Shown: in pieces, positions 12,401 to 26,400 of the stretch
How positions within the stretch are numbered: the stretch's first letter is position 1
How the letters are laid out: each line of letters starts with the position of its first letter
DNA from: Castor canadensis
Lineage: Eukaryota; Chordata; Mammalia; Rodentia; Castoridae
Length of the DNA stretch: 64,000 nucleotides
NCBI RefSeq assembly: GCF_047511655.1
Contig: NC_133396.1
Coordinates: forward strand, 130,891,490 to 130,955,489
Reading direction: 5' to 3'
Position numbers and translations under genes: made by a program
Notes under the pieces: generated by a model
What the model was told of the DNA's origin: nothing
Databases searched by the model: none
What the model saw: only the letters and a program-made list of their open reading frames with translations

Positions 12401-15400
12401 TGATTCACGTGGCAGAACACCTACCTAGCAAGCGTAAGGCTCCGAGTTCAAACCCCAGTACCATACACACACAAAAAATTCCCCCTTCAAGCACTTGTTC
12501 AGCAGCATCTTCAAATGCACCTAAATGGCTTCAGAAATGGCAAAGTGGCAGCTCTACGGGAAAGGAGTGCCCTGTTACACACCAAGTCAGTGGTTCCCAA
12601 GTTTTCTAACTACAGTACACATTTCTGGTTTCCAAGCCCATCACAGCCCAGGCTTCTTTGTGTCTAGCACACTGCCTCCAGCCCAGAGCTTCCTGCCCAG
12701 GTCACCCGATCTCCATTCAGTGGCCAAGCAGGGTGCAGAAAGCCACCTGGAGGCAGGGTAGCAGAGAGAGGAACTGGAGGTGTCCATGGGGTTTTCCTCC
12801 TCAGTTACCATACCCATAATCTTCTGCTGAGTCAATGTTCAGCAGGACAGAGCCAGGAGCTGGAGACAACTCCAGGACAGCATCGGGTCATCTGTATGGT
12901 CTTTTACTGACCCTCTCCAAGGTCAGATGTAGTGGGCTCCTTCAGTATCATGCAATCCTGCCACAGCCCCTACCTGAAGCTTACCCTGCTAACATGAAGC
13001 TCCCGTGGGAACTGAGTCTGAACACAGGCTCCAAGGCCTGGCCTCTCACCTGACCCACGTCCGTGTTCTCATCCTTCAGGTGCAGCACAAGCATGACTAC
13101 CAAGTCAAGGACCTGGTGCCTCAAGGGAAAGACAAATACCCTTCTTGTCACCTTGGCCAGGAGATTTCCATAGATCTGGAAAACCAACAAGCGCAGATCC
13201 TCTGACTCCTGGGTAAGAAGACCAACACAGATGGGGAAGTCACCTCTGTGTCTGTCCACTGGTTACTCAGGGACAGGAGGCCCCCAAGCTGCACCTCCAC
13301 CAACTGCATGCTCCTATGTGCATGCCACCCCTTGACCCCACACACAATCTGCTTTGGCTGCTCAGCAACATGACGCTCCTGTGCTGCTGTGGTCAGTCCT
13401 CACTCCACATCACTCCTTCTAGTGTCATGAGACAAGATGGCAGGAGCAATCAGTCTTTTGAAATAACTCTGCTCAAATCCATTATTGCACGGCTGCCTAG
13501 GGGAAGTGGCTGACCCGTGGGGTGCTTCACCTCTTCAAAGAAGGATGCCAGTGTGAAGGTGATCTGAATGAGGAAGGAAGAGGAGTGCTGCCAGGTTAGG
13601 TCTTGGAGGAGGTTATGTAGCGTCAGGAAGGTCTCCATGACAACGTCTCTGTTGGAGGAGTAACACCAGCTCAGCACATGGGGCTGCAGGATGTGGAGCC
13701 GCCTCACCTGTGGAGGGACAGCTCAGAAATTCAGAGATCTGAACCGTTTCTGCTGGCCACTCTCAATTTAGGCCAATCCCACCCCGCACTTGATACCAGT
13801 GCGCACACACTCTGATGTTTCAGCCTGGACCTGGGACGGGTCCAGACAGTGAGTGGTGGTCAAAGTGAGCTGCCTGGGAGGATAGTTGGACAGGTACCCT
13901 CTGCCTTCCATGGGCAAAGGAGAGAAGACAGAGGAAGCCCCACTTCCACTACACCATAAGGTTCCCTGCTTACTGCCTTCCCCATGCCTGATGGTTATCC
14001 AGTCTCCACAGACCTGGATGATAGGTCTGGGATCCTGGGATTGCCTGGGTTAGTCTCTGAAGTCACACATGGGACAACCTCCCTTTATTGGAAGTCCTTG
14101 GGGACTGGCCTCATGAGAATTTGCTCTCTGATTCCAAGAGTGCATCCTACCCCATCTATAAGTGGACACACCAGACCTCCAAGCTGATCTATTCCTACCC
14201 TAGGTGACAATGTCTCTTGAGAGCATCTCCTTGACCTCTGCCCCATTTACCAAGTTCTTGGGCTTTGCAAAGACCTCTGTCAGGTGCAGCAACAGCTTCA
14301 CGGTGACTAGTTCCTCACACTTGAACCAATTTGCCAAAATGTGGGTGGCAATTTCATCCACGGTGTCTGACACATCTGGACACTGGAGCAGCTGGCAAGA
14401 GAAAAAGAAAGACTGAAATATGGGCAAGGAGAAAACAACTTTGATTCTAGATTCCTTGTCTTTAGTAAAGGAATGTTCTTATAACTTTGGAAGCATTGGT
14501 AGGAATGCCAAAGTTAAAGAGTAAATTCACACCCTACCATTCCAGTAGTCATTCATTCAACCCTCAAATTCTCTGTAAGCATCTTTGATAAGGGGGACTA
14601 TGGGAGATAGAAATTAGAATTGCATTCAGTTCTCAAAGATCCCAACATTCATTTCAATTAGGGAGTGAAGACTTACACCCATGAACCATCTCCAGAAAAT
14701 TTCAAGGCAATAGCAACATGGCATGAATAAAAAGCAAGTAAAAAATATCATTATGAATGAATGTTGATTAATCTAGGAAAGGAAGTGGAACTTGAGCTGA
14801 ACATGAAGCATAAAGAGAAGTTCAATGAGCACATCTGTGTCTTATAGATAAGAAGCCAAACAATTCAATAGGACAATGGGTCAAGGGAACAGGAAGGGAT
14901 TCACAGAGGGGACTGTGAGTGTGTGCCTGTGTCTGAAAGTTCAGTGGGGAATGGAGGGTACAGAGAAGCAAAGATACCATGTGAGGAAGTACTGCAGCAT
15001 CGCCCAGGGAAGGGCAGTGAAGTACTGACCCAGCTTGAGAGGAGCGTCCCATTGGTGAGAAATGTTGGGTATGGGTGAACTAGCAGGGCTGAGAGGAGGT
15101 GCCAGGCAGAGAGACCAGTGTATTATCATTTGAAGTTGCTCCAGGCACAGGTAAGGAGGGTCTGGACTTGGCCAGGACAGTGGGGACGAGGTAGGGATGA
15201 TTATGCAAAGCATGGATCCATCAGAATTACTGACTTGCTGGAAAAAAGAAGTCAAAGACAGTTCCCTAGAATAATACCGTCAGGTCCTTATACATGCTAG
15301 GCATGTGCTCTATCACTGAGCTACATCCCCAGCTCAAAATAATACTTTTTAATAAAGGAGGAGAAAAGAGGGGATTGTTACAAGATCATTGTCTATCATT

Positions 15401-18400
15401 CCACAGCACTGGCAACTTGAACTATTTGGGCCAATGTCACATAAGCAACACTGACTCCGAGGCTGCTAGCCCTGGCTGTTTCTTGGACCCCACACTATTC
15501 CCCAAACATTAGGGTTGTTTATTTGTAACTTCTCCCAGACAGCCAAATAGGTAGACGCAGTTGAGAATGCATGTGCCAGTTAGTTGTGGTTAGAAATGAG
15601 CAAGCATGGACACTGTGATGTGCTCAAGTCAGCATGGCCCAGCTGGCTTACATCACACTCCAACCTGGGTGCGCCAGCCTGCGTACACCCCTGTGTAAGC
15701 AGTGACCAGCACGCACATCGTGGAAAACATCAGAAGTCAAAAGTAGGAAAGAAAAAAATGCTTCAATTGTTTTTTTTTAGAAAAGAAAGCAGTATGCATG
15801 ATTTCATCTGTATATTGTTGTAAAAAATTATATTGTATGTAAGCCAGGTGCCAGGGGCTCATGCCTGTAATCCTAGCTACTTGGGAGGCAAATAGTTTGC
15901 AAGACCCCATCTCCAAAGTAACCAGAGCCAAATGGACTGAAGGTGTGGCTCAAGTGGTCGAGTCCCTGCTTTGCAAGCACAAAGCCCAGTTCAAACTCCA
16001 GTCCTACCAAAATACATATGAGGGTGTGTATTATATAGATTATTTAAAATAAAACTTAAAAAGATAAAAGCTAATCAGATACACTAAAAATGTATGCACT
16101 TTCTTTCACAAACATGCACAGGGGTGTGAATGAATGTGTATCTTGGTGTATATGTGACTGTCCAGCTCTCATGGCAAAGGAGCATCGTGGTAATTTCCCA
16201 TTCACCCTAATTTACTTACCAGGATGTGAGTTTCTTAAATTCCATGAGCCTCAGTTTTGCTCTACAAAACAGAGGCAGCAATACCTTTTCCAGAGTTACA
16301 GTGAGAACTACAGAGTCTGGGCTCCCCATTCTTCCCTGAATTAAATTGGGTGAATTTAATTCCCTGAATTAAAGCACCCAATCCTTTCTGTTTTAAGTAT
16401 TTCTACCATGACCATCCCAGGAAAGTAGATGGAGATAACAAGACAAGCAGGGAGTTACAAGGGTTGTAAAATATTTGAGACCTCTCACATCTTAACCCGC
16501 TGTCTTAGCTGGTGCTAAAGCCCACGCTTCCCCACCTGAAAGCTTACTGGTTCTCCCTTCCATTGCTGAGAATGGGTCTCACCCACCCCTAGTCGGGTGA
16601 CCCCTTGCCTTTCCCCAAACATGCTGACCCCCCTCTCCTTCCCCAGGCTGAAATTCCAGTAAGGGTAGCAGGTGAGCTACTGCCCTTTCCTGTGTCCACT
16701 TGTTTAGGTGGGTACCATTCATCTGGGGGACCTTTCAGACTGGGTCTCAGTCCTAGCTGTTTCTAGAACACAGCTTCACACTAGGTAACTTCTAAATCAA
16801 GCCAAAGCCAGGATGCTGTCCCAGAGTGATTCAAATAGAGGAACTAGGCACAGGGTGGAGGAGGGGTGGCATCTTGGCCTTAAACTTAAAAAATCTCCCC
16901 AGAGGATTCTAACATGTAGCCAGGACTCAGAACTACTGTCCTGAGGAGAGTGGCAGCCACCCTGTTGTGGCCCCTACACACTTAGGCTTGTACCTGGTAC
17001 TGTTTCTCAAAGCTGGGTCCAAGGACTTTCTGTACTACAACAGTCACTGGAGTGGTTTTAGAAAACAAAGACTCCTGCGTCCTACCCCAGACCTATTGAG
17101 TCCCAGACTCTAGGGACAGGGCCCAGGAATCTGCATTTTGAACAGCTTCCTAGGTGATGTGATGAACACTAATGTTTGAGCCCCTCGGCACTAAGACTTC
17201 TAGTCCTCGTACCATATGACCTACAGCCTTGAATGTGTATCTCAGCACCCCTCACCCACACACTCATATTACTACCAAAATCAGAACAAAATTTTGCAGA
17301 GAACATAATATGTATTAGTAGAAAATGACCTTGACCCCTCTCTCTCTTTCTCGCTCTTACACACACACACACACCCTCCACATAGGCAAAAACTTGGAAG
17401 GGGTTTCCTCTGGGTGTTGTGATGATTAACGGCTTTATAACTTTTTATATTTATATTTTCCACATTTTCTACACATTTTTTCCTGTCAGGTGACTGAATT
17501 ATATTGAATCACTCAGTGGCGCCAATCAAAGATTAATTTTAAAAGGTTGATCAGGGCTGAGGCAGCTGCCGGACAGTAATGTGTTGTGATAAGTCAGGGC
17601 AGAGTTACATTGCCTAGAAATTCAGGAGGAACTGACACCTATTCAAGAAAACCTAATAAATTGTCACCAGCAATGTCCCCCAACCCTTCCATGAGGCGAC
17701 CACAGACACCTGGCCACTCCTCCCCAGGGGTCCTCTCCAGAAGAGTTCACTGGGTATAGTTGCCTCCCATTCAGCATCTCCTCCCTCCCTTCCCTCCTGG
17801 TGCCAGTCACCTCGGTCAGGAACACCAGGGCTGTCAAGTGATTGGCGAAGTCTAGGTCCTGAAGGGTCTTGATGAGGATGCTGAAGATGGGGCGGTTGTG
17901 CCAACAGTTTTTGGTAACCAGGCAACTGCGAGTGCATGAGACACAGTGCTCAGGATGAAGTCCAGGCTGCAGGAGAGGACTAAGAGCAGGGCAGTTACTC
18001 CAAGCCAGGGGCTCAGGCTCAGCTCACCTGGCAAGCAGACTGACTCCTTCATAGTGTGTTTCAGGACTGACAAGCAGCTCCCAGGCCCCAAGTTTCTGGA
18101 TGTAACATTCCAGGACCTCATACCCAGAGTGGCTCATCAAGATCTTCAGGGCCTTAATGACAAAACTGGGAAGGAGCAGGAGGCAGACAGGAAGTCAACT
18201 CTCACCTGTGCTTCTCTCCCTTCATGCTACCCCAAGGACTCCTGCCCTCTCTGGGAATTCTGCACTACTGCTCGTGGAACAATCCTCAGACATCCAGGGT
18301 AACATCTAAAAATGATGCAATCAAGACCCAGAAGGCTGTGGGGTCCCAAGGTGACACAGGAAGCCTACTGAGTGGGAGGGAAGGGAATCCAGGACTGTGT

Positions 18401-20386
18401 GCAGACATCTTATTTTGACTTCATTTTGCTACAGAATCTCTGCATGGGCCTAGTGAGCCAGGTTCCATAAAGAATCTTTTGTAAAAAGTTCAGCACATCT
18501 CGAGATGACCTGTGAGTGACATGCTATGTTCAGGAAGGTGTGAAAAAGGTGTTGTGTCCAGCAGGCTGGAACCCGGTCAGGTGAGGGTTTTGAGCCTAGA
18601 ACACACTGGCCCAAGGCCCAGGGTACCTGACAGGTTCCACCCATTCAGTTAAGCGTGGCCGATCCTGAGTGGTTTCAGCTCTCTCTTCAACCATGAGGGA
18701 GGAGAGCCGGAACAGCAGCCCTATAAAGAGGGAGGCGAAGAAGGTCTGGACCTCCAACCTCCGGCTTGGCTCCAGCAGCAACTCATAGATGGCTCTAGTG
18801 GCCTAGGGTAAGGAAGAAAGTGGGAGGTGTCATTGTCTTTATCATCACTCACAGGCCCTATCACCAGGAAGTCCCTTCCCACAAGTGATCACCATAACAG
18901 GGTTACCTAGTGATACCCATATTGCTTACAGCAAGTGAAAACTAAATGAGTGGGAGCCAGAAGGATAAAAGGCTGTTTCTAGAATGGCATTGTTTTAAAG
19001 TACTCTATCATCATGGAAGTTGCTTTAGTTTGTCACCATCCATGACAGTTAAGGAGGAGCTGGGGTTTTTACCTCACCTCAACGCACCCAGTGGGAACCA
19101 GAATCCAGTCCTCTGTCCCCTGGTAAGGCAGCTAGCTGGAACATCCCCCTCCAGCCTAACCCCCAGTCCACTACTAGAATGTCCCATTAAACACTGGCCA
19201 CTAAAAGGTAAAAGCCCACAGAGGTCAAAATGGCCCAGCACAACACACCAGCAAGTCCCCTTCCCAGCCCCAGCCCCTCTGCAGGCCCCTCATACAATCA
19301 GCGGGGAGAGCTCTGTCCCGTGGCTGGGCTTCTGCTCCTTGGGTGCAAGGTGTGGAGTCAGCCTCTGCAGCAAATACTCCATGACCACTTCGTAGCCTTT
19401 TGGGAATGATGCCAGGATCTCCCAGGGTTTGCATATCCCCCTGCAGAATCAGAAGCCACCAACATGTTACTCCTTAGGTGACCTGCTTTCTACAGGGTCC
19501 ACCGTGCTCCTTTGCCCAGTCCTCCAGGACAGCCCCCTGCTTGAGTTCTTCTTGTTCATCCCTCCCTGTGTCCATATTGTCTCCTCTTCCTCCCTTCGTT
19601 CTGTTTACCATTGCATCACTGCAGACCTCCCTGTTCTCTGTCACCTGCACAGAGGTAAACTGGAAAATGTTCACTTGGCTCATGAGCCTGATTCAAGAAA
19701 ACATCTGAGAACAAAGCCTGTTGGCCACACTTGAGGGCAGCAGATCAAGTTCCATCCCTGTGATCCTGTCCAAGTTCTCCTTACCAACCCACCCCCTCAA
19801 TCCTGCATCTGTCTTCCAGACTCCCCCTCCAGTCTGTAATGCCCATTGCAACCACATCACTCTGCAGTCCACATCTGGTGCCATCCCTTCACAACACCCA
19901 TGCAGCCTTGGCCTAACTCACTCTCTTTCCTCTGAACTTTTATAGGTGTCTTTCCCTATGCCTAGTATAGCTGACCTCATCTAGACCTGAAAAACCTCAG
20001 GCAGACTGAAAACTATTCTCTGCAAATAGCATAATAAATTTATAAGCAAATTTGTTTAATATCCTCAAGAAGTCCTGGCCAGCCAGGAATCAGTGGTTCA
20101 TGTCTATAATCCTAGCTACTTGGGAGGCTGAGATTGGAAGGATCATAATTTGAGGCCAGCTTGGGCAAAGAGTTTGTGAGACTCCATCTCAATGGAAAAA
20201 AACTGGGTGTGCACCTGTCATCGCAGTGATAGTGGGAAGCCTAAAATTAGAAGGATCATGGTCCAGGCTGACCTAAGCAAAAAGAGAGACCCTAGCTCCA
20301 AAATCACCAGAGCACAAAGGGTTGGAGGAATAGTTCAAGTGGTAGAACACCTGCCTAGCAAGTGAAGCCCTGAGTTCAAACTCCCC

Positions 20387-20445
<59 letters not shown>

Positions 20446-23400
20446 AAAAGCCCTGGCCTTTTGGAAACAGCGGGAAAGAACAATGAGGAAGTGAAGTAGA
20501 GGTGCAGACACACAGGCACAAAATTTTCACGGCTGGCAGCATGCACTGGGTGCTTTAGGGACAAAGACAAAGAGACAGAATGGTCATCAACAAAGGGATG
20601 GGCAGTTAGACTGACAGCAACTTCTCAACAGCAACAGTGGAAAGCAGAAGACAAGAAGTTAAACCTTCCAAGAATTGAACAAAAATAAATGTCAACCTAC
20701 AAGTTTCCAGCGATCTAGCATTTAAGGCAGACTTGCTTCATTTATGGAAAAATGGATGAACGGTCAACCAACCCTCAATAGAGGATAAACTCCTGAAGGA
20801 CAGACTTCAAGGAAGAAGGAAAAGAATTTCTAAGGAAAGCATGAAATGCAAGAAGGATGGTACACAGATAAAATGGTACTAGGCCTGTAAATCTAAACAC
20901 AATTAGCGTAAAGAATGTTTGTAATACCACTGTTATGAATAAACCCGATATGAATAAAGAATGGGTAAGATGAAGTATGGAACAATCACACAATGCAATA
21001 TTGCAAACCAACTTAAATGGTTGATCTCCTGCTCTAACAACAAACTGGATGAAACCTGGCAACAAAATATCAACAATTTGATGGATCAAATACAAAGTAG
21101 ATTCAGATATGATTTGCCAACCCATTTAATGAAGTTTGCATGTAATAGAGAGTACAAATTTTATTTTAAATATCCACTAAACATAAAGAAATTGATAAAT
21201 ATAATCTTCCTAGTTCATACACACTCACAAAAAATGAAAAGAAAATCTCAGGGCAGGCCAAGTGGCTCAAGTGGTAGAGAACCTGTCTAGCAAGTGTAAG
21301 CAAGTGTGAAGCCATAAGTTCAAACCCCAGTGCTGCCAAAAGAAAAAAAAATCTTCATACATTCTAAAAAGGAGACAACTTTAAGATCACGCTCTCCAGT
21401 TATCTTTCAAAACAAAGAAAACAATGGCCAAAATAGCTAACACTTAGAGACTGTATAAATTTGTGTAAGTATGTCACTGGATGTTGTAATGGCATTTGGT
21501 AAAATTCCAAGTTAATTCTTGATTTAAAAAAAATCATCAAATACCTAATAGAACGAAACTTCCTGAACATGAGAAGAAATACTTTTTCAAAATTAACAAG
21601 CAGTCTTAATTTCCCTTGTTGTCAAGACTGAGCAAGCCCACTCTAGCCTCTCTCCCACTGGGGAGAAAAACACTGGGGAAAAAAAGCCTTTCTCCTTGCT
21701 GGGCAATTCATAGATATGTAGACAGAAAGTCAGCCAGAACATAGGAGACTTGAACACTATCAGCTTTCTTAACCTAATGTATAAAATACATTATGAAATA
21801 AAGTATATTTCATTTATAAATTAGGTTAGACTGTGAAAAATTAACAATAAGCAAGCAGATTGGAGAAGGAAGACAAAACTTGGAAAAAAAAAAACCCTAT
21901 TAAGTTTCCCAGATTTTTTTTCTCTTTACTCCTGACTTTGACCTGAACATGGCCCCAGTGCTAAGCTATAGAGTGGCAGGCAGCAGGATCTGAGTGAAAC
22001 TCTTTCTTCCTGACCAGAGCAATGGGAAAATGGGACCCTGTGAGTTAGGCAGAATGAGCGGAACCTTTGTTTCTTTGTCTCTTTTTTCTCCCAGCCCATC
22101 TGCGGTGACTCCAGTTGCAGAGCTGCAGAGCAGAAATAGTGCTGGCAGGGATGGTGACACAATGACTTAACTCAGGGACTTGTGACCCAGCAAGCAGGGG
22201 TGAGGGGAAGAGCGCTATTTTTGTTGGGGGTTTTGTTTGTGTTTTATAGACTGTATGCTTGTATACACACACATGAGAGTGTGTATTGAGAGGGTGTGAG
22301 TGGGTATGTGTGAGTGAGTGTACAAATGTGTGTGAATGAGTGTGTGAGAGTGAGAGTGTGAGGGTGGGGGGGGTGTCTTAACAGGGATCAAACCTCAGGT
22401 CCTTGCACAGGCCAGGCAAGAGCTGTACTACTGAGACACCTAGCCTCTCCATTGTTTCTTTTTCTCTCTTTTCTTCCTGAAGCTGTCTATGCAAATGCAG
22501 CTAAAACTCCAAGAGGAAATCCAACTTTCCAGATGAGGAATGGGAAGGATGCCTGGGAGTGAGAAAGCTAGCAAACTCTCAGAGAGGACACCGTGGGGAA
22601 AGGGACCTGCATTTGGTGTGAGCCAGCATGGGCCTGCCATCACCCTTGAGTGGCACATGCACAGGAAACAGCCCAAACACCCTGCAACAATGGGCACCAT
22701 GTGGTGAAAGGAGAGAATCCATCAACCTGCAATTCCACTCAGTGAAGACAATCCTTGGAAATGAATAAATTACTAAACATTCCCATATGAAAGGAAACTA
22801 AGACAATTTGTCACCCAAAAACCTGCTCTCAGTGAAAAATTTCAAGCTAAGGCTGGGGATGTAGCTCAGTGGTTGAGTGTTAGCCTAGCATGTATGAGGC
22901 TCTGGGTTCAATTGCCAGCACACACACACACACACACAAAATTCAAGTTAAAGAGGAAAGGTGGAACTTCAATAATAAAAAGCAACAGAAATTATAAATA
23001 TTTGGGTAAATGCAATGAATCACTTTTCTCTTCTATATTTTATTTTCTTTTGGGCAATAGTGGGGTTTGAATTCAGGACCTTACACTTGCAAGTAGATAG
23101 TCTACCATTTGAGCCACAAGCCCTGCCCTCTCCTCTTAATTTTAAAAAATATTTGTGACTGCCAGGCATGCTGGTGCATACCTGTAAACCCAGCACACAA
23201 GAGGTGGAGGCAGGAGAATCATAAGTTTGAGACCAGCTGGGCTACATAGTGAGTTCCAGGCTGCCTTTCTCAATCCTAACCCATAACACACACACACACA
23301 CACACACCCATGACTACTGAAAGCAAAAATTATAACTTTTGACAGAGTTTCTTTAATATGTGTATATTTAATACAAATGACAACTATAACATAAAGCAGG

Positions 23401-26400
23401 GAAAAGTGAAGGAAGCTGTACATTGGAACTTTTCTTAAGTTGTAAAATATTAACTATGAGTAGACTGTGAAAGTTTAGGTATGTAAATTCCTAATAATCT
23501 AATAAAAATTGATATGAGGAGTCAAAATTCAATGGATTTCTAAAACATTTCGAATAATTCAAGAGGATGCAGGAAAGGGGAATGTAAGAGATGAAAATCA
23601 GAGATACAAATGGAAAACAAATAATAAAATTATACATAAATCCAAACATATCACTAATTACATTAATTGTAAATAGTCTAAATATACCAACCAAAAGGCA
23701 GAGATTTCAGTTTGGAGAAACATACAAGATTCAACTATCTGCCATATATAAGAACTCATTTTAAATATATTAGTACAGATAAATTAGAATAAAACAATGG
23801 ACAAAGATATGGCATGCAAATATTAATCAAAAGAAAAAAATGGTGATATCAAGATTATACAAAATAAACTTCAAGACAAAGAATATTACCAGGGATGAAG
23901 AGAGACATTAACTAATAAGACAGCCAACTTGCCAGGAAGATGTAGCAGTCCTAAGTGTTTATGCTCCCAACAATCGACATGAAGCAGAAAGTGGTAGAAC
24001 GAAGGGAGAGATGAATCTATCACTATACTTGGAGACCTCAACATTCTTTGCTCAGTAATTGACAGAATACATAAGCAGGACATCAGCAAGGATATAGAAG
24101 TCTTGAACAGCACAACCAAGTATCTTACCTCATTCATAAAACACTACAGAGAGTAGTAGAATACACATTTCTGCAGGGAGCATATGGAACACTCACCATG
24201 ATATGTCACGTTCTAGGCTGTAAAACAAACCTGAACAAATTTTAAAGAACAGAAATCATATAAAGTATGTTATCTGGCTATAATGGCTTTAAACTACAAA
24301 CAGTAACAGAATGATATCTGTAAAGCCACTCAAATATTTGGAAATTAAACACTTCTAAATAACTCAGAGGTCAGAGAGAAAGCATCAAGGGAAGTTAGAA
24401 AATACTTTCTAACTAAATGGAAATAAAAATACAACACATTCAAAATTGTTGTATGTGGCTGAAGTTATGTTCAAAAGAAAATTCATATATTAAAATGCTT
24501 ATTTTTAAAAAAGTTCTCAAGTCAAGGGCTGGGGATGTAGCTCATGGTTTAGTATTTGCCTAGCATGCATGACATCCTGAGTTTGATCCCCAGTTCCACA
24601 AAAAAAAAAAAAGCTTTCAAATCAGTAGTCTACATTTACTTTCAACCTTCAAAAAATGAGCAAATTAGCCAGGTATAGTGGTTGTGGCAGGAAGATTGCA
24701 AGTTCAAGGAAAAGAAAAAAAATGAGCAACCTAATAGGTAATCTGAATGGACTTAACTTCTAAGTTCAAGCTGTAGACTAAAAACTTTCAACAAATAAAG
24801 TTCTTGGACTTAGATGGTTTCACTAGGGAATTCTACTAAATGTTTAGAAAAAAAATTAATACCAATTTTCTATAAACTCATCCAAAATACAGAAGATAAG
24901 AGAACACTTCTAACACAACATTCGGAGTTCAACATTCCCATGACACCAAAACCAGATAAAGGCAGTACAGGAAAAAAGAAATAATGAAGGAAAAACTACA
25001 GACCAAGATCTTCCATGAAAAAGTTCTCAACAAAGTAGTACATTGAACCCAGAAATATCTAAAAAAGATATGTCACCACCAAATGGGTTTCACCCCAAGA
25101 ATGCAAGTGACTCCTTAGTCCAAAAATGTAATTTATCGTATTAACAGGATGAAAAAGGAAAACCATGTGTTCCTTTCAAAAGATGAAGTAAAAAAAATTG
25201 ACTAAAGTCAATTTTCATTCATGATAATCACTCTCAACAAACTAAAAATAAAAAGGAACTTTCAAAGAACATTTTATAAAAACCTGGCTTCTGGGGAGTG
25301 GGAGAATACCTATCAGCTAGCATCATACTTAATTGTGAAAGATTAAAATTTTTCCTCTAAGACTGGGAACAAACCAAAGATGTTCACTCTCACCACTCTT
25401 CCTCAACATTGTACTAGGAGTCCTATCCATTGCAATAAAGCAAGAAAAAGAAATACAAATTAGGAAGAAAGAACTAAACATTATCCCTATAAATGACATG
25501 GTTATCTATGCAGAAAATTCCAATGAAACTACAAAAAAGCTCCAAGAACTAATAAAGCAAGCTTAGCACATTGCAGGATATAAAATTGATATACAAAAAT
25601 TACTATTTCTGGAGGTGCGGCTCAAGTGGCAGAGTGCCTGCCTAGCAAGCAAGAGGCCCTGAGTTCAAACCCCAGTACTGCAAAATATTTGTGTGTGTGT
25701 GTGTGTGTGTGTGTGCATGTGTGTGTAAAAGTACAAAGCTTCTATAGGAAAACATGGGGGAAACCTCTGTGACCTTAGACATGATCCATAAGGAAAAACA
25801 AGATAAATTGGACTTCATCAAATTAAAATTTTTATACTCAAGAAAATGAAAAGAAAATCTACAAACAGGAGAAAGATTTGAAAATCATATATCTGACAAA
25901 AGACTTGTGTCTAAAATATGAAAAGAACTCTCAAAACTCATCAAAAGAGAAACAACCCAATTAAGAAATGGGTAAATATTTGAATACTTAACTAAAGAAG
26001 ATAGATGAGCTAGAGTGAGGCTTGAGCAATAGAGCACCTGCCTAGCAAGCACAAAGCCCTGAGTTTGAATCCCGTTACCTCCAGAAAAAAAAAAATCAGA
26101 AGCTATACAAATGGCAAACACATGAAAGGATGCCCATCATCATTAGTTGTAATTAAACAAGGAAAATGCAAATTAAACCACAATGAGAGTCTATTGCACA
26201 CTTGTTAGGGTGGTCAACTTTTTAAAATAACAGTATCAAGTAGAGCAAGAATGGACACAGCTAGAAATTATTTATTTCTGGTGAAAATGCAAAATGCTAC
26301 AGATACTGTTTTTTTAAAAAAATTGGCAGTTGCTTTTAAAGTTAAACATACACTCCCCATATTGTCCTGCAATCCCCTTCCTAGGAATTTACCCAAGAGA

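Noticed and set aside
18450-18644. Minus-strand open frame of 64 codons between MROH3 exons
   Set aside because: The flanking exons 18627-18802 and 18028-18165 join directly in phase and give continuous family sequence. This frame overlaps the exon 13 boundary and is not needed.
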